41,326 bases of DNA, taken from IMG/VR virus record IMGVR_UViG_3300027985_000861, positions 1-41,326 of that record. The stretch is one strand, 5' to 3'. Made by a program: the position numbers and the translations under genes. A model generated the notes under the pieces. That model was not told the DNA's origin, did not search any database, and saw nothing but the letters and a program-made list of their open reading frames with translations. The stretch comes from a virus. This document shows positions 1 to 7,145 of this stretch, piece by piece (positions within the stretch are counted from its first letter, which is position 1; the number at the start of each line of letters is the position of its first letter).

Positions 1-144
1 GTTACTTCAACGTAATACGGTGGTGCAATGTAAGGTTCTGAAAATAGGTCAGGCAACAACCAACCAGTCCAATCAAGAACAGATTCTTTGTAAATATCTA
101 CACGGTGCGCCCTTGCATCTGAACTGTGTAATTCTATAAATTGA
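1..144. repeat. Left copy of 144-bp terminal direct repeat
   Basis: Bases 1-144 are identical to 41183-41326. This is either the overlap left by assembling a circular or circularly permuted genome, or a true short direct terminal repeat. An intact reading frame crosses the junction, so the ends are contiguous in the replicating form. Sequence alone cannot decide between the two. Confidence 0.95.
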
Positions 145-359
145 AAATCAGTTTCAGAAAATAGTTGAATCTTTGCCTGACTTCCTAAAATTGGATTAAA
201 TATTTTTTGGTCATCGCCAGGGTATGAAATTACAAGAGGCGTTTCACCTGTTTTTATTTCAGTTGATGAACCGGCAAAGTCACGGCCTAAAATTTCGATT
301 CTGATTGTTTCATCGAAATAGTTTTTAAATTCGTTCCAGTATTTCAGATTGTAACTCAC
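1..359 (-). CDS. Tail protein, N-terminal part (continues at 39274-41326)
   Basis: First 119 codons or so of a 755-residue protein that runs off base 1 and resumes at base 41182 of the circular map, in frame (ATG-like codon at 59 equals 41241). The start is GTG at 359, opening VSYNLKYWNEF. An in-frame TAG lies two codons upstream, so no earlier start is possible. Next upstream on this strand is the tape measure gene at 1062, beyond the tRNA cluster. That places this gene where baseplate, hub or tail-tip proteins usually sit. Seen: position and size. Inferred: tail-tip role. Confidence 0.75.
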   Translation of the reverse strand, partial: MSYNLKYWNEFKNYFDETIRIEILGRDFAGSSTEIKTGETPLVISYPGDDQKIFNPILGSQAKIQLFSETDFQFIELHSSDARAHRVDIYKESVLDWTGWLLPDLFSEPYIAPPYYVEV

Positions 360-372
360 AGGCTATTTTTTA

Positions 373-380
373 CAAATTTA
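373..380 (-). promoter_or_regulatory. Candidate -7 box for the tail gene at 359
   Basis: On the - strand this reads TAAATTTG, the same -7 octamer seen before the other late operons, 14 bases ahead of the GTG start. Unlike those, no TGATnnnTGTCA palindrome lies 27 nt upstream, so it may be weaker or used differently. Confidence 0.4.
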
Positions 381-413
381 CAAAAAAAATCGTGTTTTTT
401 ATATGTAATAAAT

Positions 414-444
414 TTTGTTAATTTAAATTTTGATTGTACATTTG
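414..444 (+). promoter_or_regulatory. Promoter of the tRNA cluster
   Basis: TTTG at 414-417, 19 nt, then TACATTTG at 437-444. This fits the Bacteroidota housekeeping promoter (-33 TTTG, -7 TAnnTTTG). Transcription would start near 451 and run through the five tRNA genes. A 24-codon ORF starts at 449 in the leader, but nothing supports its being real. Confidence 0.6.
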
Positions 445-495
445 CTAAATGAAAAATTTATTTTTACATATACAACAGCCGCGACATCTTTATTT

Positions 496-563
496 AAATA
501 AAGAACAGGTTGGTTATATATAGTAAATAATAATATAATTTATTATAGCCTGTTCATTTATTT
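496..563 (+). other. Long hairpin in the leader of the tRNA transcript
   Basis: AAATAAAGAACAGG (496-509) pairs with CCTGTTCATTTATTT (549-563), with one bulged base, around a 39-nt AT-rich loop that holds a second hairpin, TAATAA/TTATTA. It ends 18 bases before tRNA-Pro. It could be a processing signal or a terminator-like element. The function is not known. Confidence 0.5.
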
Positions 564-580
564 GGATAGGCTTTTTTATT

Positions 581-657
581 TCTGGGTGTTATGCAGATGG
601 TTATACAACGATGCCTTGGAAGCATCGGTTCGCAGGTTCGAATCCTGTCACCCAGAC
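581..657 (+). tRNA. tRNA-Pro (anticodon UGG)
   Basis: Acceptor TCTGGGT (581-587) pairs with ACCCAGA (650-656). Anticodon stem GATGC/GCATC closes loop CTTGGAA, giving anticodon TGG. The T-loop is TTCGAAT. The 3' CCA is not encoded. It is the first gene of the + strand tRNA cluster and lies antisense to the surrounding late genes. Confidence 0.93.
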
Positions 658-660
658 GAG

Positions 661-694
661 TATACGGGTATAGGTTCGAATCCTATTGAGTAAC
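661..694 (+). pseudogene. 3' half of a tRNA (T-arm and 3' acceptor strand), out of order
   Basis: A complete T-arm, ATAGG-TTCGAAT-CCTAT (670-686), is followed by TGAGTAA (687-693). No 5' half precedes it, because tRNA-Pro ends at 657. TGAGTAA is complementary, with two G:U pairs, to TTATTTA at 699-705, which begins a 5' half lying downstream. The halves are therefore in permuted order, as in a circularly permuted tRNA gene or the remnant of a tandem duplication. Confidence 0.6.
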
Positions 695-698
695 TAAG

Positions 699-735
699 TT
701 ATTTATGGTGTAATGGTAGCATGGTTTACGTGTAT
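699..735 (+). pseudogene. 5' half of a tRNA (acceptor strand and D-arm), out of order
   Basis: TTATTTA (699-705), TG, then a D-arm GTGTAATGGTAGCAT (708-722) like that of the adjacent tRNA-Gln. Position 724-728 can pair 4 of 5 bases with 661-665 as an anticodon stem, but no U33 and no clear anticodon is visible. The next tRNA begins at 736, so no 3' half follows. A functional tRNA is unproven. Confidence 0.55.
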
Positions 736-806
736 TGGGATATAGTGTAACGGTAACACACAAGACTTTGAATCTTGTATAATAGGTTCGAATCCTATTA
801 TCCCAA
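736..806 (+). tRNA. tRNA-Gln (anticodon UUG)
   Basis: Acceptor TGGGATA/TATCCCA, anticodon stem CAAGA/TCTTG around CTTTGAA giving TTG, T-arm ATAGG-TTCGAAT-CCTAT, discriminator A806. All stems pair. Confidence 0.93.
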
Positions 807-808
807 CT

Positions 809-883
809 GTGTTAGTTGGCTGTATTGGTTCAGCCGATAGATTGTGACTCTATTGCATGGGGGTTCGATTCCCCTCTAACACC
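809..883 (+). tRNA. tRNA-His (anticodon GUG)
   Basis: Acceptor GTGTTAG (809-815) pairs with CTAACAC (876-882), discriminator C883. Anticodon stem ATAGA/TCTAT around TTGTGAC gives GTG. The base before the acceptor is T808, so the G(-1) usual for tRNA-His and normally encoded in bacteria appears not to be encoded. Confidence 0.92.
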
Positions 884-889
884 TATAAA

Positions 890-961
890 CTTTCGGTAGT
901 ATAATGGATAGTACTTTTGGCTACGAACCAAATAGTGAGGGTTCAAATCCTTCCCGAAAGA
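890..961 (+). tRNA. tRNA-Arg (anticodon ACG)
   Basis: Acceptor CTTTCGG/CCGAAAG, anticodon stem TTTGG/CCAAA around CTACGAA giving ACG, discriminator A961. A34 would need deamination to inosine by host TadA to read CGC and CGA. Confidence 0.92.
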
Positions 962-966
962 CAAAT

Positions 967-1048
967 GCCCAAGTGATGGAATTGGTAGACATAGCAGTCT
1001 TAGAAACTGTAGCATAAACGCATGAGAGTTCGAGTCTCTCCTTGGGTA
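967..1048 (+). tRNA. tRNA-Leu (anticodon UAG)
   Basis: Acceptor GCCCAAG/CTTGGGT, anticodon stem GCAGT/ACTGT around CTTAGAA giving TAG, long class II variable arm (1011-1025), discriminator A1048. The anticodon UAG reads CUN leucine codons; this is not an amber suppressor. It ends 14 bases from the stop of the convergent tape measure gene. Confidence 0.92.
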
Positions 1049-1061
1049 CTTTATATAAATC

Positions 1062-2867
1062 TCACCCAATTACAGACCTCTTATAAGTGTTCCTTTGATT
1101 TGACAAATAAATGTTGTCACCTTTCAAAACAGCCGACAATTTTATTTCATTGTTGCCTGAATTTGAGCCGTATGAACTTGCAGCTGAATATTGATGCGAT
1201 GAAACAGAAAAACCAGTACTTGAACCTGTTGTTGAACCAGTCGGCCCTGCTTTGGCGAATCCTGAAATTGCACCACCTAATAAAACTAAAGCGGCTCCGG
1301 CTGCAATTGCCAATCCTGCTGAAATTGGATTTGTAAATGCCGACTTCAATAATGCCTGAAATGCCTCAGAAGCAACACCCAAACCAATCAGCATTTTACC
1401 AAGTTGTGAGATAAAATTTCCTATAATTGATAATACATTTTGCCCGAAGTCGGAAGGAAATTGTCCTGTTTTTGCAAGTTCACCAAATGCCATGCCTAAT
1501 TCTGAAACAACGTTAACACCAAAATCAGCAATTGAATAAGCTAAGTCTTGCTTAAAGTTCTCCCATTCTGCAAAATATTTATCATATAAATCAGAAGCCT
1601 TTTGTGTATTTGAATTTATTACTTCATTTAGTTTTTCAAATTCAAGTTGTTCTTTTTCTATGATTGGCTTTAATCCGTACTTTTCACGTATCTTATTATA
1701 GTCATCGTATTTGCCTTTTGGTAAAACTGAAACATCTGACGTTAATGTTGATATTGGTGAAATTGGAGTTGTATCACGTTTTTCCCTTAATGTAGTTAGT
1801 GTTTTAATCAGTTTTTCGTTTGCATCAATTTGAGCCAGTGTTTTCTGAATTTCTGCTGTTTGTGAAACACCGTAACCATCAATCGAATTCTTTAAATTTT
1901 CAGTTTCAGTTTTTAAATCTCCAATTGTTTTTTCAACAACAACAGAATTAGAATTCAAAAGTTTTATGAAGTTTAAATAATATTCCTGCGCCGAAGTTAA
2001 TTTTTTTTGGTTCTTTAAAAATTCATCCAAACTTTTTGAAATATCATCAATAGCCTTTTGAGTTTCTTTGTCAACATAACGTGAATTGCTAAAAAATAAT
2101 TTTAAAGCTTTGGCAGATATTTGTAAAGATTCAGGTAATAATTCAACTTCTCGCCTTAATCCTTCGAGTGCTTTTGATGCAGCTGATGTTAATGTTTCTG
2201 AACCTGATAAACTTAATTTAAAATTATCCCAAGATGCTTTTAATTGCTGAACTTTAATAGCATTTGTTTCAATAATTGCTCCTGATTTCTTCATTGAATC
2301 AGCCGCAATTTCACCAACAGCGCGGGCAATATCGGCTGTTGACGCTGTTTCCATTCCAACGCCTTTTAGCTTTTCTTTTAACTGAACTGCTGAAATACCC
2401 AAGTTATCAAGAATCAAAGGCGATTTTCTACCAATACCAGTAACAATTGAATTAACAAGATAGTCAACACTTTCCCCTGTATCTTGTGCGCGTTTTGTCG
2501 CAAATTCAAATAATGAAGCTAAATTTTGAATTGGCAATCCTAAGTTCGAAGCAGAAACAGCACGTTTCATTAATTCCAAATCTGAAACCGTACCTTTTGT
2601 TGCATCGCGTAATCCTTTCAATGTGCTTTCATCGCCAATGCGCATAAAGGCATCGCGCACACCTTCAGCAACACCACCAATTTGAATTAACTCTTTACCG
2701 AACTGAATAATCTTTTGAACAGCAAATGCACCGGCAATCATTCCGCCTATTTTCTTCATGTACTCACCGAACTTATTAGTTCTGTTTTGAGCATCATTCA
2801 TTCCTGATTTAAATTCTTTTGAATCTAAACCAAGTTTAATTAGGAGCGTTGCCAGTAATCCCTTCAT
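1062..2867 (-). CDS. Tail tape measure protein
   Basis: 601 residues that would set tail length and line the tail tube. The call rests on size, the basic coiled-coil-prone N-terminal two thirds, a hydrophobic alanine/glycine-rich stretch near residues 505-545 (SAGLAIAAGAALVLLGG), and its place directly after a frameshifted tail-chaperone pair. The N-terminal MKGLLATLLIKLGLDSKEF resembles tape measure proteins of other Bacteroidota phages. It starts one base downstream of the chaperone stop. At 601 residues it implies a fairly short tail. Confidence 0.9.
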   Translation of the reverse strand: MKGLLATLLIKLGLDSKEFKSGMNDAQNRTNKFGEYMKKIGGMIAGAFAVQKIIQFGKELIQIGGVAEGVRDAFMRIGDESTLKGLRDATKGTVSDLELMKRAVSASNLGLPIQNLASLFEFATKRAQDTGESVDYLVNSIVTGIGRKSPLILDNLGISAVQLKEKLKGVGMETASTADIARAVGEIAADSMKKSGAIIETNAIKVQQLKASWDNFKLSLSGSETLTSAASKALEGLRREVELLPESLQISAKALKLFFSNSRYVDKETQKAIDDISKSLDEFLKNQKKLTSAQEYYLNFIKLLNSNSVVVEKTIGDLKTETENLKNSIDGYGVSQTAEIQKTLAQIDANEKLIKTLTTLREKRDTTPISPISTLTSDVSVLPKGKYDDYNKIREKYGLKPIIEKEQLEFEKLNEVINSNTQKASDLYDKYFAEWENFKQDLAYSIADFGVNVVSELGMAFGELAKTGQFPSDFGQNVLSIIGNFISQLGKMLIGLGVASEAFQALLKSAFTNPISAGLAIAAGAALVLLGGAISGFAKAGPTGSTTGSSTGFSVSSHQYSAASSYGSNSGNNEIKLSAVLKGDNIYLSNQRNTYKRSVIG

Positions 2868-2868
2868 T

Positions 2869-3168
2869 TTAACATTCAGCTTTAAATATTCCTAAGTTTT
2901 CCGCAATTATCATTGCATCAGCGTTTCTTTTGTCAATATATTCCTTCGTGACTTGTTGCTCGTAATCTGTTGGAAGCGGCCACATTGTTTTGATATTTCC
3001 TTTAACTCCGAAATGTTTTGCCATTAAATCATAAATGTTTCTGAACTTTTCAGCATCGTAACTTTCAAGTTTTTGATGCCCTACAATTATGCCTATCGTT
3101 TCAGCCTCACTTAATTTCCAATATTCATCCGGTTTAATTCCACATTGTCCGATAGCATAAGAATACAT
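2869..3168 (-). CDS. Tail assembly chaperone, frameshift-expressed part (GT-type)
   Basis: 99 residues from an ATG at 3168, probably made mainly as the C-terminal extension of the 3180-3563 product. A run of nine A residues in the mRNA (3203-3195) lies in the upstream gene, and a -1 shift there reads SGKSLNYDEMYSYAIG directly into this frame. The protein contains GIKPDEYWKLSEAE, the short acidic motif common in C-terminal parts of tail chaperones. It sits just before the tape measure gene, the classic G/GT arrangement. Confidence 0.8.
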   Translation of the reverse strand: MYSYAIGQCGIKPDEYWKLSEAETIGIIVGHQKLESYDAEKFRNIYDLMAKHFGVKGNIKTMWPLPTDYEQQVTKEYIDKRNADAMIIAENLGIFKAEC

Positions 3169-3179
3169 CTCATCATAAT

Positions 3180-3563
3180 TCAGACTTTTGCCACTTTTTT
3201 TTTACCCAAATAATCGGCTCCGTATTCGCTTGAACGTTTCCAAACTTCGGTTAATTTTGTCAATTCGTCTTTATCTGCTTGTGCTAAACCAAGTGCAAAC
3301 TTATTTATATTAAGTTTAAATTCTTTCCTGTTTTGAATAGCATAACTTTTGGCAGCGCAATAAGCAGCGTAAACAAATAAATCAAATTCGCCGTGTTCTT
3401 TTTTCCAATTGTTCAAATCTTCCGGGGATTCAATTTTGTTATCTTCTCCGAATAAAAAAATCGAATAATTATCAAATGAAAAATTGATTTTTATCTTTCG
3501 ATTAATAAAAAGAAACCCTAATTTAATAGGGTATGAAATCTTTAATGAATACTTGTTTATCAT
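3180..3563 (-). CDS. Tail assembly chaperone (G-type)
   Basis: 127 residues, expected to bind the tape measure protein while the tail tube polymerises. The first 30 residues are beta-rich, the rest helical. The gene ends GGT AAA AAA AAA GTG then four codons to TGA, so most ribosomes stop here and some slip. Its ATG overlaps the stop region of the tail-tube gene at 3563. Assigned from position and the frameshift signal rather than strong sequence motifs. Confidence 0.75.
   Translation of the reverse strand: MINKYSLKISYPIKLGFLFINRKIKINFSFDNYSIFLFGEDNKIESPEDLNNWKKEHGEFDLFVYAAYCAAKSYAIQNRKEFKLNINKFALGLAQADKDELTKLTEVWKRSSEYGADYLGKKKVAKV
3195..3203 (-). promoter_or_regulatory. Probable programmed -1 frameshift site
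   Basis: Nine consecutive A in the mRNA, in register GGT AAA AAA AAA GTG. Codon starts change from the upstream frame (coordinate remainder 2 modulo 3) to that of the downstream gene (remainder 0), which is exactly a -1 shift. Only four zero-frame codons follow before the stop. Confidence 0.75.
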
Positions 3564-4003
3564 TATGCTTCCGGGTCAGGATTTACACCAGTTGTTAATG
3601 CACCGTCAACTTGCAACGTCATACTGAAAGTCTGTGCAGCATCATCACCAAAATCAGCCGAAATATTTGTAATTATGCAACTACCTGATAAAACAACATC
3701 AGCTACAACAGGGTCAGCTCCTGTTTTATCCTGGTAACTTGTTAAAGTTACATCTACTTTAGTTCCGGCCTCTTGGTAGTCAAGAGCATCTTTTAATCCT
3801 TTCAATGTCAGACTTGGCGTTGTGTCGCTGATATTTGATACAGTGAAAGTTCTATTCATCCTTCCATACTCTACGTTTGTATCACGGCCTGAAAGTTTGG
3901 AAGAAACATCAATAGCATTTGAATCAGAATTAAAAGAAGTTGAAGTTTCACCAATCAATAGCGCATCTTCAATTTTTATAAATACTAATGAGCCTGTTTT
4001 CAT
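3563..4003 (-). CDS. Major tail tube protein, paralogue 2
   Basis: 146 residues, beginning MKTGSLVFIKIEDALLIGE and ending with a longer proline/glutamate tail than its neighbour. It is clearly related along its whole length to the product of 4006-4431 (shared NSDSNAIDVSSKLSGRDT and VEYGRMNRTFTV blocks, shared FGDDAAQTFS-like end). Two tandem tail-tube genes are unusual; one may form the tube and the other a decorated or terminal ring. A 71-nt stretch (3855-3925) is identical to 4283-4353, pointing to recent duplication or gene conversion. Confidence 0.8.
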   Translation of the reverse strand: MKTGSLVFIKIEDALLIGETSTSFNSDSNAIDVSSKLSGRDTNVEYGRMNRTFTVSNISDTTPSLTLKGLKDALDYQEAGTKVDVTLTSYQDKTGADPVVADVVLSGSCIITNISADFGDDAAQTFSMTLQVDGALTTGVNPDPEA

Positions 4004-4005
4004 CC

Positions 4006-4431
4006 TTAATTAGTTGTAACTGTTAAAGCACCATCGACCTGTAAAGTAACGCTGAATGCCTGTGCCGAATCATCCCCAAAATCCTGCGATACATTTGTAA
4101 TAATGCAAGTAGCAGAAAGAATTACGTCACCTGTTACGGCAGTTGTTCCTGCTTTTGTTGTGTAGCTTGTTACTGAAACAGCTACTTTTGTACCTGATGC
4201 CTGTGCATCCAAAGCATCTTTTAAACCCCAATAAGTTGCATTCGGAGTAACATCACCAATATTAGTGACCGTAAATGTTCTGTTCATCCTTCCATACTCT
4301 ACGTTTGTATCACGGCCTGAAAGTTTGGAAGAAACATCAATAGCATTTGAATCGCTGTTGAATGATGAAGATGTTTCACCAATAGCTAATTTGGTTGCAA
4401 TCTTCATAAATACCAAAGAACCTGTTTTCAT
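4006..4431 (-). CDS. Major tail tube protein, paralogue 1
   Basis: 141 residues, MKTGSLVFMKIATKLAIGE at the N-terminus, serine/threonine-rich and beta-strand-rich like siphophage tail tube proteins. It lies between the tail terminator-like gene and the second paralogue, two bases from the latter. The N-terminal third is almost identical between the pair; the middle loops (residues 75-110) differ most, which would be consistent with surface variation. Confidence 0.82.
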   Translation of the reverse strand: MKTGSLVFMKIATKLAIGETSSSFNSDSNAIDVSSKLSGRDTNVEYGRMNRTFTVTNIGDVTPNATYWGLKDALDAQASGTKVAVSVTSYTTKAGTTAVTGDVILSATCIITNVSQDFGDDSAQAFSVTLQVDGALTVTTN

Positions 4432-4456
4432 TATTTTTATATATTAACGTTAATAA

Positions 4457-4882
4457 TTATATTTTATCCCATATAGTAAAACGAATACGAATTAATCCAA
4501 TATTTAATGTTCCTGAATCAATTTTAATTTCGGCATCGTTTGAACTTAATAATTCAGTTTCAATTATTTCAAAATTGTTTGTTAATGCAAATGGTTTCGG
4601 GTGGTTAATCAATCCTAAAACAGTATTTTGGGTTGTGTATAAATTCACAAGCGAAGAAACATCTTTGTAAACTACCTGCAAAAGAAGTTCTACTGGATAG
4701 CGATAAAAGTTTTTCGGGCCGTCTTCGTTTTGATAAATTTCACCGATATAAATATATGGATATGCTGAATTATCAGAAGTATCAAAATCATTTAATTTTG
4801 TTCTGATAATCATAGTAGGCAATGCTGATTTTAAGGCAGCAACAAAAGCTAATAATAATTCATATTTGCAATTTCGCATCAA
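4457..4882 (-). CDS. Tail terminator / minor tail protein (gpU-like)
   Basis: 141 residues, first gene of the operon driven from the 4896-4973 promoter. The order connector, tail completion, terminator, tube, chaperone, tape measure, and the size, suit a tail terminator that caps the tube. Motifs are weak: a helical start (YELLLAFVAALKSALP) and beta strands after YPYIYIGEI. The family is inferred from position. Confidence 0.6.
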   Translation of the reverse strand: MMRNCKYELLLAFVAALKSALPTMIIRTKLNDFDTSDNSAYPYIYIGEIYQNEDGPKNFYRYPVELLLQVVYKDVSSLVNLYTTQNTVLGLINHPKPFALTNNFEIIETELLSSNDAEIKIDSGTLNIGLIRIRFTIWDKI

Positions 4883-4895
4883 TAATTATTTTACA

Positions 4896-4973
4896 CAAAT
4901 TTACTAAAATTTTGTTATTTTTAAAAACAATGATTTTTGTCAGTAAATTTTAAAATAAATGTAGTTACATTGC
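4896..4973. promoter_or_regulatory. Bidirectional promoter unit, copy 1
   Basis: Centre TGATTTTTGTCA at 4931-4942. Leftward, the - strand box TAAATTTG (4896-4903) lies 27 nt away and serves the tail operon. Rightward, TGTC is followed by 24 nt and TACATTGC (4966-4973), serving 4985-5669. Confidence 0.65.
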
Positions 4974-4984
4974 AAATAAAAATT

Positions 4985-5359
4985 ATGAAGGCAAATGAAT
5001 TAAGAATTAATAATTGGGTTTATAATAGAACCACAAAAAAAGAAATGCAAGTTTATCCAATGATGATTCCGCAACTTGCACAAATTAATGATGAAAATAA
5101 TATTGAACCAATTCCAATAACACAAGAATGGATTATAAAATTTAATGCTGAAAAAATAAAAGGATACGGCAATAATCGTTTTTGGTATGTTATATTTTTA
5201 GATGAATACAAAGACGAATCAATGCTATTTATTCATTATAGCATTGGTGATAATTTTTGTACGCTAAATGAAGGATACAACGAAACTATAATAAAAAAAA
5301 TTAAATACGTTCACGAACTTCAAAACCTATATTTTGCATTAACAGGAGAAGAATTATAA
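4985..5359 (+). CDS. Phage protein of unknown function
   Basis: 124 residues in a + strand unit embedded in the tail region. The N-terminal MKANELRINNWVYN, the PIPITQEWIIKF segment and the C-terminal VHELQNLYFALTGEEL are features I associate with a small protein widespread in Bacteroidota phages and of no known function. ATG at 4985 is preferred to an upstream start because it lies 12 bases after the -7 box and carries the conserved N-terminus. Confidence 0.75.
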   Translation: MKANELRINNWVYNRTTKKEMQVYPMMIPQLAQINDENNIEPIPITQEWIIKFNAEKIKGYGNNRFWYVIFLDEYKDESMLFIHYSIGDNFCTLNEGYNETIIKKIKYVHELQNLYFALTGEEL

Positions 5360-5378
5360 ATTAAGTAATCAAATTACA

Positions 5379-5669
5379 ATGAAAAAACAATTAGAATTAT
5401 TACGTTCTGAAGAATCAGAACTAAAACACAAATTAGCAGAAAATAAAACAAAACAGAATGTTCTGATAATAGAAATTTACAAAAAAGAATCAGGCTTAAA
5501 TGTTGGTGATAAAGTTGAAATAAACAAAGGCAGAACCGGAGTTATTGACAGGTTTAATGTTAATAATGGAACGGCTGAACCAGTTGTAAGATTATTTAAG
5601 AAGGACGGAACGCCAGGAAACAGAGAAGCGCGGGTTTGGCAATTTGATAAACTAACGAAACTTATATAA
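5379..5669 (+). CDS. Small protein with coiled coil and SH3/KOW-like end
   Basis: 96 residues. Residues 1-38 are a charged amphipathic helix (probable coiled coil). From residue 45 the pattern GDKVEINKGRTGVI is typical of an SH3-like or KOW-type beta barrel, often found in nucleic-acid-associated proteins. It is co-transcribed with the 4985 gene and ends before a clear terminator. Function unknown. Confidence 0.65.
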   Translation: MKKQLELLRSEESELKHKLAENKTKQNVLIIEIYKKESGLNVGDKVEINKGRTGVIDRFNVNNGTAEPVVRLFKKDGTPGNREARVWQFDKLTKLI

Positions 5670-5718
5670 TAAACTAAATTTAATAAATTGAAATAAAACA
5701 TTTAACTAAAACAGTACA

Positions 5719-5742
5719 GGGACTTAAATAGTCCCTTTTTTT
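5719..5742 (+). terminator. Rho-independent terminator
   Basis: GGGACT, loop TAAAT, AGTCCC, then TTTTTTT. It closes the + strand unit 4985-5669 just before the convergent stop at 5741. Confidence 0.85.
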
Positions 5743-6301
5743 ATGTTATTCCATTTAATAATTCTTTTGCAACTTCGCGTCCACGTTTTTCAGTATCAAC
5801 ATTTTTCAAAGCCCAATAGAGATAGCTGTCACCGGCGAAACCAGGATGGTTAACTTTTTTACCAAAGAATCCTTTTTTAACAGTTCCTAAAACTTTGGCA
5901 TTTTTAACCTCAATAATATGCGCTCCATAACCAAATTCAATGGCCGGAGCATATTCTACATTTGTTCCAATCGCGCCTTCATATTCTTTTAAATCGACTT
6001 GAAAATCTGATTTGTATGTTTTACCTTCTGCTGTATAACTTTCTGAATTATCAGCGCGTTTGGCATATTTTTGTCCGAGTGTTTTAATATAAAATGAGTT
6101 TCTTAAACGTGATGTAACTATATGACCGTCAGCTTTAAGTTTTTGCTGTGCAAGTGTCTTAATATCGAAAAGCAAAGTAACGAGCATTTTAAAGGCAGAT
6201 TCAGGAGCCATCTGTAAAAGTTTTTTCATTTGCTTATCGAAATTGGCCTTAGATTGCTGTTGTAATTCAATCGTTGCTCCGCCTCCTTTGCTTGCTGCCA
6301 T
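5741..6301 (-). CDS. Tail completion / head-tail joining protein (HK97 gp10-like)
   Basis: 186 residues. The segment GTNVEYAPAIEFGYG followed by HPGFAGDSYLYWAL is the signature of HK97 gp10-like proteins, which act at the head-tail interface or in tail completion. An alkaline helical N-terminal region precedes it. The start codon abuts the stop of the upstream head-tail joining gene (shared position 6301), so the two are translationally coupled. Confidence 0.85.
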   Translation of the reverse strand: MAASKGGGATIELQQQSKANFDKQMKKLLQMAPESAFKMLVTLLFDIKTLAQQKLKADGHIVTSRLRNSFYIKTLGQKYAKRADNSESYTAEGKTYKSDFQVDLKEYEGAIGTNVEYAPAIEFGYGAHIIEVKNAKVLGTVKKGFFGKKVNHPGFAGDSYLYWALKNVDTEKRGREVAKELLNGIT

Positions 6302-6630
6302 TATTGCTGAGTGTTTGCTATAACTTTTATTTCACGTTTTGCCTCGTTAACTTCTGAAATTGAAACAACTCTAAATTCTTTACTTTCGTAAGTCAGTTTC
6401 ATTCCGCGTGTAATATTAGCTCCACTTTCGTAAATAAATCCAAATTCAAACGTTCTGAAATCAATAGGCAATCCATAACTGATAAGTTCACGCATTGAAA
6501 GCTGACGAGCTGAACACCATGTTTCTGTTGATGTTCCTGCAACCGTTTGCGTTTTACCTCCAATACCGTCATCTGTAAAAGTTCCTGACGTTGTGTATGA
6601 AATTCGCCTATTTAAATTTCCTGTATTCAT
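6301..6630 (-). CDS. Head-tail joining (head closure) protein
   Basis: 109 residues from ATG 6630, chosen because it overlaps the upstream stop by one base (TAATG) and gives the usual MNTGNLNRRISY start; an in-frame ATG exists four codons earlier. The fold signature of this family is a small barrel: N-terminal LNRRI, central TETWCSARQL, and the C-terminal GMKLTYESKEFRVVSISE. It belongs to the connector set between capsid and tail genes. Confidence 0.8.
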   Translation of the reverse strand: MNTGNLNRRISYTTSGTFTDDGIGGKTQTVAGTSTETWCSARQLSMRELISYGLPIDFRTFEFGFIYESGANITRGMKLTYESKEFRVVSISEVNEAKREIKVIANTQQ

Positions 6631-7145
6631 TAAACAATGCAAAATTTAGCCAAATTAGCGTAGCAGTTTTCAGAAAGTTGGGTTATTTGCCCTTCAAATG
6701 TGTTACCCCTGTTTCGGTATTGTTCATCTATTTCACGTAACATCTCATTTTTGATTGCCTGTAAGCAAGTACCTGACGTTTTATATGTTACTTTTATGCC
6801 GTAGTCATTTGCATTGCCTAAAACAGTTACATCGTTTGGTTTAATTATAAATTGTGTTAACCCTGTTTTTATATAGTCAGTAGAAACAACACCGTTTAAA
6901 GTTACTTCTTCAATGCTTGAATGTTCAGGATAAGGCAGCTTTATTTCGTCTGCAATTTCTTCATCAAAATAAATTATAGTCGATGCAATCAAAGAAAGTC
7001 CGGTGAATTCTTCAATCATTTCACGAACGCCTGTTATTATTGTGCCAATCAAAGTGTCATCAGTTGAAAAATCAACTTTCAAGTAAGACTTGACAGTTGC
7101 GGCACTTAACGGCTCCGAACCTGTGACAGTTTTTTTAATTTGCAT
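6630..7145 (-). CDS. Head-tail connector protein (gp6-like)
   Basis: 171 residues. The N-terminal part (VKSYLKVDFSTDDTLIGTIITGVREMIEEFTG) has the short helical pattern of the HK97 gp6-type adaptor that docks on the portal; the C-terminus (LREIDEQYRNRG) is likewise typical. It overlaps the preceding small gene by 11 bases and the following by one, consistent with a tightly coupled connector operon. Confidence 0.85.
   Translation of the reverse strand: MQIKKTVTGSEPLSAATVKSYLKVDFSTDDTLIGTIITGVREMIEEFTGLSLIASTIIYFDEEIADEIKLPYPEHSSIEEVTLNGVVSTDYIKTGLTQFIIKPNDVTVLGNANDYGIKVTYKTSGTCLQAIKNEMLREIDEQYRNRGNTFEGQITQLSENCYANLAKFCIV

Noticed and set aside
449-523. 24-codon leader ORF before the tRNAs
   Set aside because: Too short, no conservation visible, and it overlaps the leader hairpin.
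967-1048. Amber suppressor tRNA and stop-codon reassignment
   Set aside because: The anticodon UAG reads leucine CUA codons, not UAG stops. Genes use TAA, TAG and TGA as stops normally.
1022-1336. Open frames on the + strand across tRNA-Leu and the tape measure gene
   Set aside because: They overlap well-supported genes on the opposite strand, have biased composition and no start context. The same applies to most long frames antisense to virion genes.
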